Shown here piece by piece: positions 50,118-60,779 of a DNA stretch of 64,000 nt. Each line of letters begins with the position of its first letter. The first letter of the stretch is position 1. A program made the translations under genes and the position numbers. Below the pieces are notes generated by a model that had not been told where the DNA came from, made no database searches, and saw nothing but the letters and a program-made list of their open reading frames with translations. The DNA comes from UBA2784 sp964494625 (GTDB taxonomy: Bacteria > Pseudomonadota > Alphaproteobacteria > Micropepsales > Micropepsaceae), in contig CAZBRT010000002.1 of NCBI GenBank assembly GCA_964494625.1, forward strand, positions 62,001 to 126,000, written 5' to 3'.

Positions 50118-51455
50118 TTACAGCATCATCGTGACAGGATCTTCGATCAGGCCCTTGAACACGCGCAGCCATTCCGCACCCAGCGCGCCATCGATCACGC
50201 GGTGATCGCAGGAAAGCCGCACCGTCATCATCGTGGCCTTGGCGACGGCGCCATTCCTGATGATTGCCCGCTCCTCGCCCGCGCCGATGGCGAGGATCGC
50301 GCTGTGCGGCGGGTTGATGACGGCGGTGAAATCGCGGATGCCCATCATGCCAAGGTTCGAGATCGCGAAGGTGCCGCCTTCATACTCCTGCGGCTTCAGC
50401 TTTTTCGTCTTGGCGCGTTCAGCCAGCGCTTTGACCTCGTTTGAAATCTCGGCAAGGCCCTTTGTATCCGCCTTCGCGACGATCGGCGTGATGAGGCCGA
50501 AATCGAGCGCCACCGCCACGCCGACATGGGCATGTCTGTGGCGCAGAATGTGCGTGTCGGTCCAGCTGGCGTTCACGCCCGGCACCTTCATCAGCGACAG
50601 GGCACAAGCGCGCACGATGAAGTCATTGACCGAAAGCTTGAAGGCGGCCGGTCCGTCCTTGGGCGATTTGGCGTTCAGTTCCTTGCGCAGGTCGAGGAGC
50701 GCATCAATCGCGCAGTCGACCGTCAGATAGAAATGCGGAATGTCGCGCTTGGCGATGGTAAGGCGCTTGGCGATGGCCTTGCGCATATTGTCGTGCGGAA
50801 TGGCTTCGTAATCGCTTTCCGCAAAGAAGATGCGTGAATCCGGCAGGCCGCCGGTGACGGCAGCCGCGACTGGCGCCGCAGCATTTGTTGCGGCGGGCTT
50901 GGGCGCGGGCTTGGCCGCTGCTGTCTGGGGGGCACCACCGGAAAGCGCACGCTCGATATCTGCCTTGACGATGCGACCGCCCGGCCCCGTGCCGGTGATG
51001 GCGTTGAGATCGATCTTCGCCTGGCCCGCCATGCGGCGTGCCAAGGGCGATGCCGCCACGCGGTCACCCGAATGCGACGGCGCAGCGGCGACGGGTGCGG
51101 GTGCGGCTGCGGGTGCGGATTTGACCGGTGCAACTGGCGGTGCAACTGGCGCCGCAACTGCAGGCGCAGACGCTGCTGGAGGTGCCGGTGCAGGTTTCGC
51201 GCGCGCGGGCTCGTCCTCGCCTGTCACCTGCGCGATGATCGTATTCACCTTCACGCCCTGCGTGCCGGCGGCGACCATGATTTTTGACAGCACACCCTCA
51301 TCGACGGCTTCGACTTCCATCGTCGCCTTGTCGGTTTCGATTTCGGCGATGACGTCACCGGCCTTGATGCGGTCGCCTTCCTTCACCAGCCATTTGGCGA
51401 GATTGCCCTCTTCCATGGTGGGCGAGAGCGCAGGCATCAGAATGTCCACGGGCAT
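50118..51455 (-). CDS. pdhC: Pyruvate dehydrogenase E2, dihydrolipoamide acetyltransferase
   Basis: 445 aa. One N-terminal lipoyl domain with K43 in ETDKATMEVEAVDEG, an Ala/Pro-rich linker, a peripheral-subunit-binding domain (ASPLARRMAGQAKIDLNAI at about 136-154), a second linker, and the catalytic acetyltransferase domain with H418 in SCDHRVIDGALG. E2 forms the core of the complex and moves acetyl groups to CoA. K43 is a substrate of LipA. Ten bases downstream of pdhB. Confidence 0.95.
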   Translation of the reverse strand: MPVDILMPALSPTMEEGNLAKWLVKEGDRIKAGDVIAEIETDKATMEVEAVDEGVLSKIMVAAGTQGVKVNTIIAQVTGEDEPARAKPAPAPPAASAPAVAAPVAPPVAPVKSAPAAAPAPVAAAPSHSGDRVAASPLARRMAGQAKIDLNAITGTGPGGRIVKADIERALSGGAPQTAAAKPAPKPAATNAAAPVAAAVTGGLPDSRIFFAESDYEAIPHDNMRKAIAKRLTIAKRDIPHFYLTVDCAIDALLDLRKELNAKSPKDGPAAFKLSVNDFIVRACALSLMKVPGVNASWTDTHILRHRHAHVGVAVALDFGLITPIVAKADTKGLAEISNEVKALAERAKTKKLKPQEYEGGTFAISNLGMMGIRDFTAVINPPHSAILAIGAGEERAIIRNGAVAKATMMTVRLSCDHRVIDGALGAEWLRVFKGLIEDPVTMML

Positions 51456-51464
51456 CTTGTGGCC

Positions 51465-52817
51465 TCAAGCGTAGGTGACGGCTTTGACGGCGGCCATGAC
51501 ATCGGCCAGCGACGGCAATGCGAGTTTCTCGAGATTGGCAGCATAGGGCATGGGCACGTCTTTGCCGGTGACCCGCAAGACAGGCGCATCCAGATCATCA
51601 AAGGCGTGTTCGTTCACGATGGCAGCGATTTCAGCACCGATGCCGCAAGCGGGCCATCCCTCCTCCACCACCACGATCCGGTTGGTGCGTTTCACCGAAG
51701 CGATGATCGTTTCGGTGTCGAGGGGACGCAAGGAACGCAGGTCGATGATCTCGGCGTCAATGCCGCTCTTGGCCAGTTCGTCGGCGGCCTGCAGGATCAG
51801 GCCCATCGTGACCGAGAAGCTGACCAGCGTCACATCACGGCCCGGCTTCACCACACGCGCCTTGCCGATGGGCAGCACGAAATCGTCAAGTTTCGGCACC
51901 GGGAACGACTTGCCGTAGCAGATCTCGTTCTCAAGGAAGACGACAGGATTGGGGTCGCGGATCGCGGCCTTGAGAAGACCCTTCGCATCGGCGGCGAAAT
52001 AGGGCGCGACGACCTTCAGCCCCGGCACTTGCGCGTACCATGCCGCGTAATTCTGGCTGTGCTGTGCGCCCACGCGTGCGGCAGCGCCATTGGGTCCGCG
52101 GAACACGATGGGGCAACCCATCTGGCCGCCGGACATGTAAAGCGTTTTGGCGGCGGAATTGATGATCTGGTCAATCGCCTGCATCGCAAAGTTCATGGTC
52201 ATGAACTCGACAATGGGGCGAAGGCCTGCAAAGGCTGCGCCCACACCCAGACCCGCAAAGCCCTGTTCGGTGATCGGCGTGTCAATGACGCGCCTGGGGC
52301 CGAACTCGTCCAGCAAGCCCTGGCTGATCTTGTAGGCGCCCTGATACTGGCCGACTTCCTCGCCCATCAGGAATACGTCGCCATCGCGGCGCATTTCTTC
52401 CGCCATCGCGTCGCGCAGCGCCTCGCGCACGGTCATCATCACCATCTCGGTGCCCGGTGGCACGTCGTCGCTGGCGGCAGGTGCGGCAGCGGCGACCGGC
52501 GCCGGGCGTGTATGGATCGCAGGTGCGGCGACAACAGCCGCTTGTCTGGCGGCGGGCATCGGCACAACGGCGCCATCCTCACCGGCCATCACGGCAATCG
52601 GCGTATTCACCTTCACGCCTTCGGTGCCGGCGGGAATGAGGATGCGGCTCACCACGCCCTCGTCCACCGCCTCGAACTCCATCGTCGCCTTGTCGGTTTC
52701 AATTTCGGCGAGGATGTCGCCCGACTTGACGGTGTCGCCCTCTTTCACAAGCCATTTGGCAAGCTTGCCCTCTTCCATCGTGGGTGAGAGCGCGGGCATC
52801 AGGATTTGAATCGACAT
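51465..52817 (-). CDS. pdhB: Pyruvate dehydrogenase E1 beta subunit with N-terminal lipoyl domain
   Basis: 450 aa. Residues 1-80 form a lipoyl domain with K43 in ETDKATMEFEAVDEG, nearly identical to that of pdhC. An Ala/Pro linker leads to the transketolase-like E1 beta domain from about residue 125 (TVREALRDAMAEEMRRDGDV, GEEVGQYQGAYKISQGLLD, DTPITEQGFAGLGVGAA). A lipoylated E1 beta is characteristic of alphaproteobacteria. It binds thiamine diphosphate with PdhA. Confidence 0.95.
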   Translation of the reverse strand: MSIQILMPALSPTMEEGKLAKWLVKEGDTVKSGDILAEIETDKATMEFEAVDEGVVSRILIPAGTEGVKVNTPIAVMAGEDGAVVPMPAARQAAVVAAPAIHTRPAPVAAAAPAASDDVPPGTEMVMMTVREALRDAMAEEMRRDGDVFLMGEEVGQYQGAYKISQGLLDEFGPRRVIDTPITEQGFAGLGVGAAFAGLRPIVEFMTMNFAMQAIDQIINSAAKTLYMSGGQMGCPIVFRGPNGAAARVGAQHSQNYAAWYAQVPGLKVVAPYFAADAKGLLKAAIRDPNPVVFLENEICYGKSFPVPKLDDFVLPIGKARVVKPGRDVTLVSFSVTMGLILQAADELAKSGIDAEIIDLRSLRPLDTETIIASVKRTNRIVVVEEGWPACGIGAEIAAIVNEHAFDDLDAPVLRVTGKDVPMPYAANLEKLALPSLADVMAAVKAVTYA

Positions 52818-52829
52818 GGCAGCGCTCCC

Positions 52830-53852
52830 TTACACCAAAATATCCGTCCAGAGCTCGGACGGATCGGGTTCGGGGCTCATCTGGGCGAACTCGGCCGCAT
52901 GGGCGACCACTTCCTTCACTTCACGGTCGATGGCCTTGAGGCCAGCTTCGTCGATCATGCCGGCATCCATCAGGCGCTGGCGCAAATGGTCGATCGGGTC
53001 GTGCTTGTCCTTGACCTCCTGCACCTCCTCTTTCGAGCGGTATTTTGCAGGATCGGACATCGAGTGGCCGCGATAACGGTAGGTCTTCATTTCGAGAATG
53101 ATCGGGCCATTCCCCTCGCGGCACCATTTCACCGCCTTCATGCCTGCGGCATGAACGGCTTCGATATCCATGCCGTCCACCTCTTCGCCGGGGATGTTGA
53201 AGGACACGCCGCGGCGATGAAAATGCGTTTCCGAACTCGCGCGGCTGACCGACGTTCCCATGGCGTAATGGTTGTTCTCGATGATGTAGATCACCGGCAA
53301 CTTCCAGAGGGCTGCCATGTTGAAACTCTCATAGACCTGACCCTGATTGGCGGCGCCGTCGCCAAAGTAGGTGAGGCTCACGCGGTCATTGCCGCGATAC
53401 TGGTTGGCAAAGGCAAGACCCGTGCCCAGCGGCACTTGCGCGCCGACAATGCCGTGCCCGCCGAAGAAGTTCTTCTCGCGGCTGAACATGTGCATGGAAC
53501 CGCCCTTGCCGCGCGACAAGCCGCCCGCCCTGCCGGTCAGCTCAGCCATCACGCCAGCCGGGTCCATGCCGCAGGCGAGCATGTGGCCATGGTCGCGATA
53601 GGCGGTGATGACCTGATCGCCGTCTCCGATGGCCGTCTGCATGCCGACGACCACAGCTTCCTGGCCGATGTAGAGATGGCAGAACCCGCCAATGAGGCCC
53701 ATGCCATACATCTGTCCCGCCCGCTCCTCGAAGCGGCGGATCAGCAGCATGTCCTTGTAGGCTCGAAGGAGCGCTTCCTTGGACATGGCAGTCGCTTGCG
53801 CGGGCGCATTCTTTGCGGCCTTGCCAGCCGCTTGATTAGTCTGTGTGGCCAT
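52830..53852 (-). CDS. pdhA: Pyruvate dehydrogenase E1 alpha subunit
   Basis: 340 aa. The thiamine diphosphate motif GDGAANQGQVYESFNMAALW (about 174-193) and the regulatory loop RYRGHSMSDPAKYR are present, as is HGIVGAQVPLGTGLAFANQY. E1 decarboxylates pyruvate and acetylates the lipoyl group. ATG 53852 removes 22 unlikely upstream residues; no clear Shine-Dalgarno is seen. First gene of the pdh operon. Confidence 0.95.
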   Translation of the reverse strand: MATQTNQAAGKAAKNAPAQATAMSKEALLRAYKDMLLIRRFEERAGQMYGMGLIGGFCHLYIGQEAVVVGMQTAIGDGDQVITAYRDHGHMLACGMDPAGVMAELTGRAGGLSRGKGGSMHMFSREKNFFGGHGIVGAQVPLGTGLAFANQYRGNDRVSLTYFGDGAANQGQVYESFNMAALWKLPVIYIIENNHYAMGTSVSRASSETHFHRRGVSFNIPGEEVDGMDIEAVHAAGMKAVKWCREGNGPIILEMKTYRYRGHSMSDPAKYRSKEEVQEVKDKHDPIDHLRQRLMDAGMIDEAGLKAIDREVKEVVAHAAEFAQMSPEPDPSELWTDILV

Positions 53853-53982
53853 TTGTGCGATGCAGCAAAATGTTGAGGGCGGATTGCTGAGGGCGACCCC
53901 GCCGCGTTGGGCGCTCATTTACCGCAAGAGGGCGGCAATTGCCACCATTGCCAAAACCAGCATTCGCCACATTGACAAGCTG

Positions 53983-54324
53983 TCAGGGGCGCCAGGCGTC
54001 GCCGCTCACATCATCACGCATGATGATGAGCTCACCCTTGGCTGCATAGCCCAGCATGCTGCGCGCCAGTTCATCCAGAAGGTCAGGATCGATGCTTTCG
54101 GGCTTGATAAGGCTGACGCGGTGCTCCAACGCTGCCCGCTCCGCGCGCACACGGGCAAGCTCGGCTTCCTTCTGCACGATGCCCTCATTGATGCGTACAA
54201 GGGCAAACATGCCGTGGCTGCCATTGACCCCATAGGAGCCGAACCACGCGACGATGACGAGGCAGACGCTCGGCAGGATCGAGTAGTGCAGGAACCGCTT
54301 CAGACTGAATTTCTTGCGACGCAT
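53983..54324 (-). CDS. FtsB/DivIC-like septum formation initiator
   Basis: 113 aa. A single N-terminal membrane helix (SILPSVCLVIVAWFGSYGV, about 15-33) and a coiled coil (VQKEAELARVRAERAALEHRV, about 50-70) are the DivIC/FtsB layout, ending in a DPDLLDELARSMLGYA segment that matches the family. It links FtsQ and FtsL at the division site. It lies between eno and pdhA, a conserved alphaproteobacterial position. Confidence 0.88.
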   Translation of the reverse strand: MRRKKFSLKRFLHYSILPSVCLVIVAWFGSYGVNGSHGMFALVRINEGIVQKEAELARVRAERAALEHRVSLIKPESIDPDLLDELARSMLGYAAKGELIIMRDDVSGDAWRP

Positions 54325-54356
54325 GACGTCAAGGAATCACATCGAGATTCCCCGCG

Positions 54357-55631
54357 TCAAGAGCGAACTATGCTTCGTCCCGCATAAACAGCTTCGCGGC
54401 CCAACATTTCTTCGATGCGCAGCAGCTGGTTGTACTTCGCCAGCCGGTCAGAGCGGGCGAGCGAGCCTGTCTTGATCTGTCCGCAATTGGTGGCGACGGC
54501 GAGATCAGCGATCGTCGCATCCTCCGTTTCGCCCGAGCGGTGCGACATCACGATCCCCATGGAGGCGCGCTGACCCATCGTGACGGTCGCCTGCGTTTCG
54601 CTCCACGTGCCGATCTGGTTGACCTTCACAAGGATTGCATTGCCGGTCTTCAGCCTGATGCCTTCGGCCAGGCGTGCCGTGTTGGTGACGAAAAGATCAT
54701 CGCCCACCAGCTGGACCTTGCTGCCCAAGGCCGTGGTCAGGTTCGCCCAGCCATCCCAATCGTCTTCCGCCATGCCGTCTTCGATGGAGATGACGGGATA
54801 GCTGGCACATAGCTGCTGATAATAGGCGACAAGCGCATCGGCCTTGAGCACCCGCCCTTCGCCTTCCAGATGATAGGCGCCCTCGCGGAAAAACTCGGTC
54901 GAGGCCACATCCAGCGCCAGCGCGACATCCTTGCCGGGCGAAAGACCGACAGCGCTGATCGCCGCCATGATGACATCAAGTGCCTCGGCGGGTGATTTGA
55001 GGTCCGGGGCAAAGCCGCCCTCGTCGCCGACATTGGTGTTGTGGCCTTTGGACTTCAGCCCCTTTTTCAGGGCGTGGAACACTTCCGCGCCCCAGCGCAG
55101 TGCCTCGGCAAAGCTTGGCGCACCGACAGGCACGATCATGAACTCCTGGAAGTCGATCGGATTGTCGGCGTGGGCACCGCCATTGATGATGTTCATCAGC
55201 GGCACGGGAAGCACATGGGCCGAGGGTCCGCCGAGATAACGGAAAAGCGGCAGACCACGCGCCAGGGCTGCTGCCTTTGCAACCGCGAGCGACACGCCAA
55301 GGATGGCATTGGCACCCAGCCGCGCCTTGTTCGGCGTGCCGTCAAGTTCGATCATCGCGCGGTCGATCTTGAGCTGGTCCTCCGCATCAAGGCCCGCCAG
55401 CACGTCGAAGATCTCGCCGTTGGCTGCTTCGACCGCCTTGCGGACACCCTTGCCGCCATAGCGCTTGCCGCCATCACGCAGTTCCATCGCCTCGTGCGCG
55501 CCGGTCGAGGCGCCGGACGGCACCGCTGCACGGCCAAGGCTGCCGTCCTCCAGAAGGACATCGACCTCAACCGTGGGGTTGCCGCGGCTGTCGAGGATTT
55601 CGCGTGCGGTGATGTTGACAATGGCGGTCAT
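54357..55631 (-). CDS. eno: Enolase
   Basis: 424 aa. Interconverts 2-phosphoglycerate and PEP. N-terminus ITAREILDSRGNPTVEVD, the loop GASTGAHEAMELRD, the metal ligands in DVASTEFF and SIEDGMAEDDWDGW, and the C-terminal signature LVKVNQIGTWSETQAT followed by SHRSGETEDATIADLAV. ATG 55631 has GGGGAG eight bases upstream. Full length, no irregularity. Confidence 0.97.
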   Translation of the reverse strand: MTAIVNITAREILDSRGNPTVEVDVLLEDGSLGRAAVPSGASTGAHEAMELRDGGKRYGGKGVRKAVEAANGEIFDVLAGLDAEDQLKIDRAMIELDGTPNKARLGANAILGVSLAVAKAAALARGLPLFRYLGGPSAHVLPVPLMNIINGGAHADNPIDFQEFMIVPVGAPSFAEALRWGAEVFHALKKGLKSKGHNTNVGDEGGFAPDLKSPAEALDVIMAAISAVGLSPGKDVALALDVASTEFFREGAYHLEGEGRVLKADALVAYYQQLCASYPVISIEDGMAEDDWDGWANLTTALGSKVQLVGDDLFVTNTARLAEGIRLKTGNAILVKVNQIGTWSETQATVTMGQRASMGIVMSHRSGETEDATIADLAVATNCGQIKTGSLARSDRLAKYNQLLRIEEMLGREAVYAGRSIVRS

Positions 55632-55661
55632 GACGAAAGCTCCCCTTCTCAAGGCGCCCTT

Positions 55662-57044
55662 CTATTCGCCGCCACCGCCTTGGGCAAGCGTCACAACGAC
55701 AATCGCAAGGATCGCCAGCGGGGCCACCACGGCCAGCAGAAACCGCAAGAAGCCGACGACCATCGGGCTCCGGATCGCCAATTCCTCACTCAGGACCTTG
55801 CGGGCGACGAACAGGCCGGTGAAGAGCGCGATGGCAATCCCGCCGACCGGCAGCATGATGTTCGAAGTGAGGAAGTCGAGCGCGTCAAAAAACGTCTTGC
55901 CCTCAAACGTCGGAATGAAAGCCAAGGGGTGCCAGCCGCTCCAATTGTTGAACGACCAGACTGTGCCGAGGCCGACCGCAAAACAGGCGCCACCGATCAG
56001 AAGTGCCGCCAGCGCCCGCGCCATGCGGAAGCGTTCAACCACAAAGGACACCGAAAGCTCAAGCAACGAAATGGCGGAGGCAAGCGCCGAGACCGCAAGC
56101 AGCAAGAAGAACGCCACACCCACGATGGCGCCCGCACCCATCTGGCCGAAGGCGGCAGGCAAGGTCGTGAACATGAGGCCCGGGCCACCTGCCGGATCCA
56201 GCCCGAAGCCGAACACGATCGGGAAAATCGCAAAGGCGGCAAGGAAGGACGCAAACGTGTCGGCCAGAATGGTCCAGACTGCAGCCTTGGTCAGCGAGAT
56301 TGTTCGCTCCGCATAGGCCGCATAGGTGATCATCACGCCGATGCCGACACCGATGGAGAAGAACCCAAGTCCGATGGCATTCAGCGCGACATCCCATGTG
56401 ACTTTGGAAGAGTCCGGCGCGAAAAAGAAATTGATGGTCGCCGCTACATCGCCGGTCGCGAGCGCATAGACGACAAGCCCCGCGAGGATCGCAAACATCA
56501 GCGGCATCAGGAACGTCACCATCCGCTCGATGCCGGAGATCACGCCCATGGCTACCGTGCCGATGGCCAGCGCCATGAATACGCCGTGCCAAAGGATCAA
56601 GCGTCCGGGATCGGCCAGCAGCGCGCCAAAAATCGCGCCAATCGCTTCAGGTGAAGCGCCCGCAAATGCGTTGCCTGCCGAGATCGGGATATAGGCCAGC
56701 GTCCAGCCACCGATGACGGCGTAGAAGGAAAGGATCAGAAACCCGGTGACGACGCCCCAGCCGCCGACCATGCCCCACAGAGGACTGGCGCCGGATTCCC
56801 TTGCAACCGTGCGCATGGAGCCGACGGCACTGCCGCTGCCGCGGCGCCCGATCACGAATTCTGCCAGCATCAAGGGCAGGATCAGGAGCACCAGCCCGCC
56901 GAGATAGACCAGCAAAAAGGCGGAGCCGCCGTTCTCGCCCACCATGTAGGGAAACTTCCAGATGCTGCCGAGGCCGACGGCAGAACCGACCGTTGCCAGC
57001 ATGAAGGCCATGCGGCCTGACCAGGTGATCCGTGTTTCCGCCAT
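55662..57044 (-). CDS. Sodium-dependent transporter, SNF family
   Basis: 460 aa, about 11-12 membrane segments. LeuT-fold symporter: the first helix reads MLATVGSAVGLGSIWKFPYM, containing the GLGNxWRFPY-type sodium site, followed by GENGGSAFLLVYL. These carriers import amino acids or similar small molecules with sodium. The substrate is unknown. ATG 57044 has a GGGGGA Shine-Dalgarno. It lies 30 bases upstream of eno on the same strand and diverges from the MAPEG gene. Confidence 0.9.
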   Translation of the reverse strand: MAETRITWSGRMAFMLATVGSAVGLGSIWKFPYMVGENGGSAFLLVYLGGLVLLILPLMLAEFVIGRRGSGSAVGSMRTVARESGASPLWGMVGGWGVVTGFLILSFYAVIGGWTLAYIPISAGNAFAGASPEAIGAIFGALLADPGRLILWHGVFMALAIGTVAMGVISGIERMVTFLMPLMFAILAGLVVYALATGDVAATINFFFAPDSSKVTWDVALNAIGLGFFSIGVGIGVMITYAAYAERTISLTKAAVWTILADTFASFLAAFAIFPIVFGFGLDPAGGPGLMFTTLPAAFGQMGAGAIVGVAFFLLLAVSALASAISLLELSVSFVVERFRMARALAALLIGGACFAVGLGTVWSFNNWSGWHPLAFIPTFEGKTFFDALDFLTSNIMLPVGGIAIALFTGLFVARKVLSEELAIRSPMVVGFLRFLLAVVAPLAILAIVVVTLAQGGGGE

Positions 57045-57172
57045 GACATTTCCCCCGTTTGGCCGACCCTCAATTGGCACCCCCCAACGCGCCCGCGACT
57101 CAGTTACAGTCGCGCTTCAGCTTCAATCAACGTGCCACTGTCGAAGGCGCGCCAACGGGGAGTATCACTGCC

Positions 57173-57586
57173 ATGGAAGCCCATTTCGTTCCGCTCGTCA
57201 CCATCCTTGCGCTGATCCAGTACATCCGCATGAGCATTGCCGTCGGCGCGGCGCGCAGCAAATACGGCATCAAGGCACCAGCCACGACCGGCAATCCGGA
57301 CTTTGAGCGTGTGCTGCGTATCCAGCTGAATACGCTTGAGGGGTTGCCGATCTTTCTCGGATCGCTGTGGCTCTTTGCCCTGTACCTGAACCCTCTGGTG
57401 GCCGGCCTTCTGGGCGTTGTTTACATCATTGGTCGCGAGATGTTCGCCATCGGCTATGCCAAAGCCGCAGACCAGCGCAGCGCCGGCTTCACGGTGCAGT
57501 TCATCGCGACGTCGGTTCTGACATTGGGCTCGTTGGTCGGGATCGTCGGCGCCATGGCCGGCTCACCCCTCCAGTTCACGCTCTGA
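57173..57586 (+). CDS. MAPEG-family membrane protein
   Basis: 137 aa, four helices. The family motif ERVLRIQLNTLEGLPIFLG is at about residues 45-63, preceded by RSKYGIKAPATTGNPDF; MAPEG proteins include glutathione transferase-type enzymes and eicosanoid relatives. ATG 57173 follows a GGGGAG about 11 bases upstream. It converges on kdsA with a 14-base gap. Activity cannot be predicted beyond the family. Confidence 0.85.
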   Translation: MEAHFVPLVTILALIQYIRMSIAVGAARSKYGIKAPATTGNPDFERVLRIQLNTLEGLPIFLGSLWLFALYLNPLVAGLLGVVYIIGREMFAIGYAKAADQRSAGFTVQFIATSVLTLGSLVGIVGAMAGSPLQFTL

Positions 57587-57600
57587 AGATCGGCTGAAAA

Positions 57601-58472
57601 TCAGGCTGCAGGGACCGGCCGCGATTTGGCGAGCCGGTCAAAGGCCATCAGGTCTTCGAGCACGCCCTGAAGCCGGTCGAGATGGACCATGTTCGGTCCA
57701 TCCGACGGCGCTTTGGCCGGGTTCTCATGTGTCTCCATGAAGACGGCGGCAACGCCAAGCGATACGGCGGCGCGGGCCAGCAGCGGAACATATTCGCGCT
57801 GCCCGCCCGAAGAGGTTCCCTGCCCGCCCGGTTGCTGGACGGAGTGAGTTGCATCAAACACGACCGGCGCGCCGGTCGCCTTCAATACCGGCAGCGCACG
57901 CATGTCTGTTACCAGCGTGTTGTAGCCAAATGAAACGCCGCGCTCCGTCACCAGCACATTGGGATTGCCCGCGCCAGTGACCTTGTCGACCACGTTGCGC
58001 ATCTCTGGCGGCGAAAGGAATTGTCCCTTCTTCACATTGATGACGCGGCCAGTTTTTGCGGCCGCGATCAGCAAATCGGTTTGCCGACAAAGGAAGGCCG
58101 GGATTTGCAGCACGTCCACAACCTTGCCCGCAATAGCGCATTGTTCCTCGGTGTGCACATCGGTGAGAACCGGCATGCCCAGTTCGCGCTTCAAATCAGC
58201 AAAGATCGGCAACGCGAGCTCAAGCCCCATGCCGCGCCCCCCGGTGGCGCTTGTGCGGTTCGCCTTGTCGAATGACGTCTTGTAGATGAAGCCGAGACCG
58301 AGCTTTGCGGTCAGCTCCTTCAGCGCCGACGCCATCTCAAACGCGTGCTGGCGGCTTTCCAGCGCGCAGGGACCGGCAATCAGCGTGAGCGGCAGGTCAT
58401 TGCCGATGACAACATTGCCGACCGTTACATGCGCATTGGGCTTTGACACGTTGGGATGCTTCCGGTTTGCCG

Positions 58473-58476
<4 letters not shown>
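57601..58476 (-). CDS. kdsA: 3-deoxy-8-phosphooctulonate synthase
   Basis: 291 aa. Condenses PEP and arabinose 5-phosphate to Kdo-8-phosphate for lipopolysaccharide. Signatures: LTLIAGPCALESRQHAFEMA (about 30-49), YKTSFDKANRTSATGGRGMG, LTDVHTEEQC and the FDATHSVQQPGG block. The DRxK-type metal-independent features are as in the usual enzyme. Its start overlaps the pyrG stop by four bases (ATGA). Confidence 0.95.
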
Positions 58477-60101
<1,625 letters not shown>

Positions 60102-60138
60102 GGGCTTGCACCATAATCATACGGCTTTGCGCCGGGCA

Positions 60139-60170
60139 AGAAAAAGGATTGCCGCCGCAATGAAGCGGCG
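60139..60170 (-). terminator. Candidate terminator after secG
   Basis: On the minus strand CGCCGC and GCGGCG form a 6-bp stem (extendable with a mismatch) around a TTCATT loop, followed after seven bases by a run of five T residues. It lies 21 bases past the secG stop and before pyrG. Confidence 0.5.
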
Positions 60171-60191
60171 AAACGACGGAAACGCGCGGCT

Positions 60192-60626
60192 TTACGGTGT
60201 GGTCGGCGGGGGTTCGCCGGATGTCGGGGCCGGGTCGGGCGTGGTTGCGGGTGCGGCGCCCGAATCGGGGGCCATCTCAACCGGCGGAAGCGTCGCGTCA
60301 GGCACAGTCACCGGCGGTGCTGTTTCCCCACCGATCGGAATGACCGGGTCGGACGGCGGTGCCGAGACAGGCTCCAGCGGCACGATTGATTCCGGCGCGG
60401 TCACGCGCGCAAGGACCGTGAGCGTGATCGAGGTGATCAGAAATCCGGCACCCAATACAGCTGTCGTGCGTGTCAGCACATTGCCCGCACCGCGAGCCGA
60501 CAACAGACCGCCCGAACTGCCGCCGCCGAGGCCGCCAAGGGCGCTGCCGTCCGAACGCTGGATCAGCACGATGCCGATCAGCCCGAGCGCAAGAAAAAGA
60601 TGGATGACGAGAACGATCACGTCCAT
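60192..60626 (-). CDS. secG: Preprotein translocase subunit SecG
   Basis: 144 aa. Two membrane helices (VIVLVIHLFLALGLIGIVLI at 3-22 and NVLTRTTAVLGAGFLITSIT near 50-69) flank the SecG signature LIQRSDGSALGGLGGGSSGG. The C-terminal half is a low-complexity Pro/Ala/Thr-rich tail, as in other alphaproteobacterial SecG. It assists SecYEG in translocation. ATG 60626 matches the family start. It is followed by a candidate terminator and pyrG. Confidence 0.92.
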   Translation of the reverse strand: MDVIVLVIHLFLALGLIGIVLIQRSDGSALGGLGGGSSGGLLSARGAGNVLTRTTAVLGAGFLITSITLTVLARVTAPESIVPLEPVSAPPSDPVIPIGGETAPPVTVPDATLPPVEMAPDSGAAPATTPDPAPTSGEPPPTTP

Positions 60627-60779
60627 GGGAATTGGGGTCCGGCAAGGGGGGAAAGGCGAATTGGCCCGCCTTCTAGCGCAGCGGGCGATACCCGGCAAGG
60701 CCGCATCCTGACAGGCTGAATGACAAGCGGAACAGGCGCTTGGCCGCGTCAGTCCGGCGCTTTTTGGAAATGTTGTCCG

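Noticed and set aside
60292..60460. Pro/Thr-rich repeat stretch as a possible tandem repeat array
   Set aside because: It is the low-complexity C-terminal tail of SecG and has no regular period at the DNA level.
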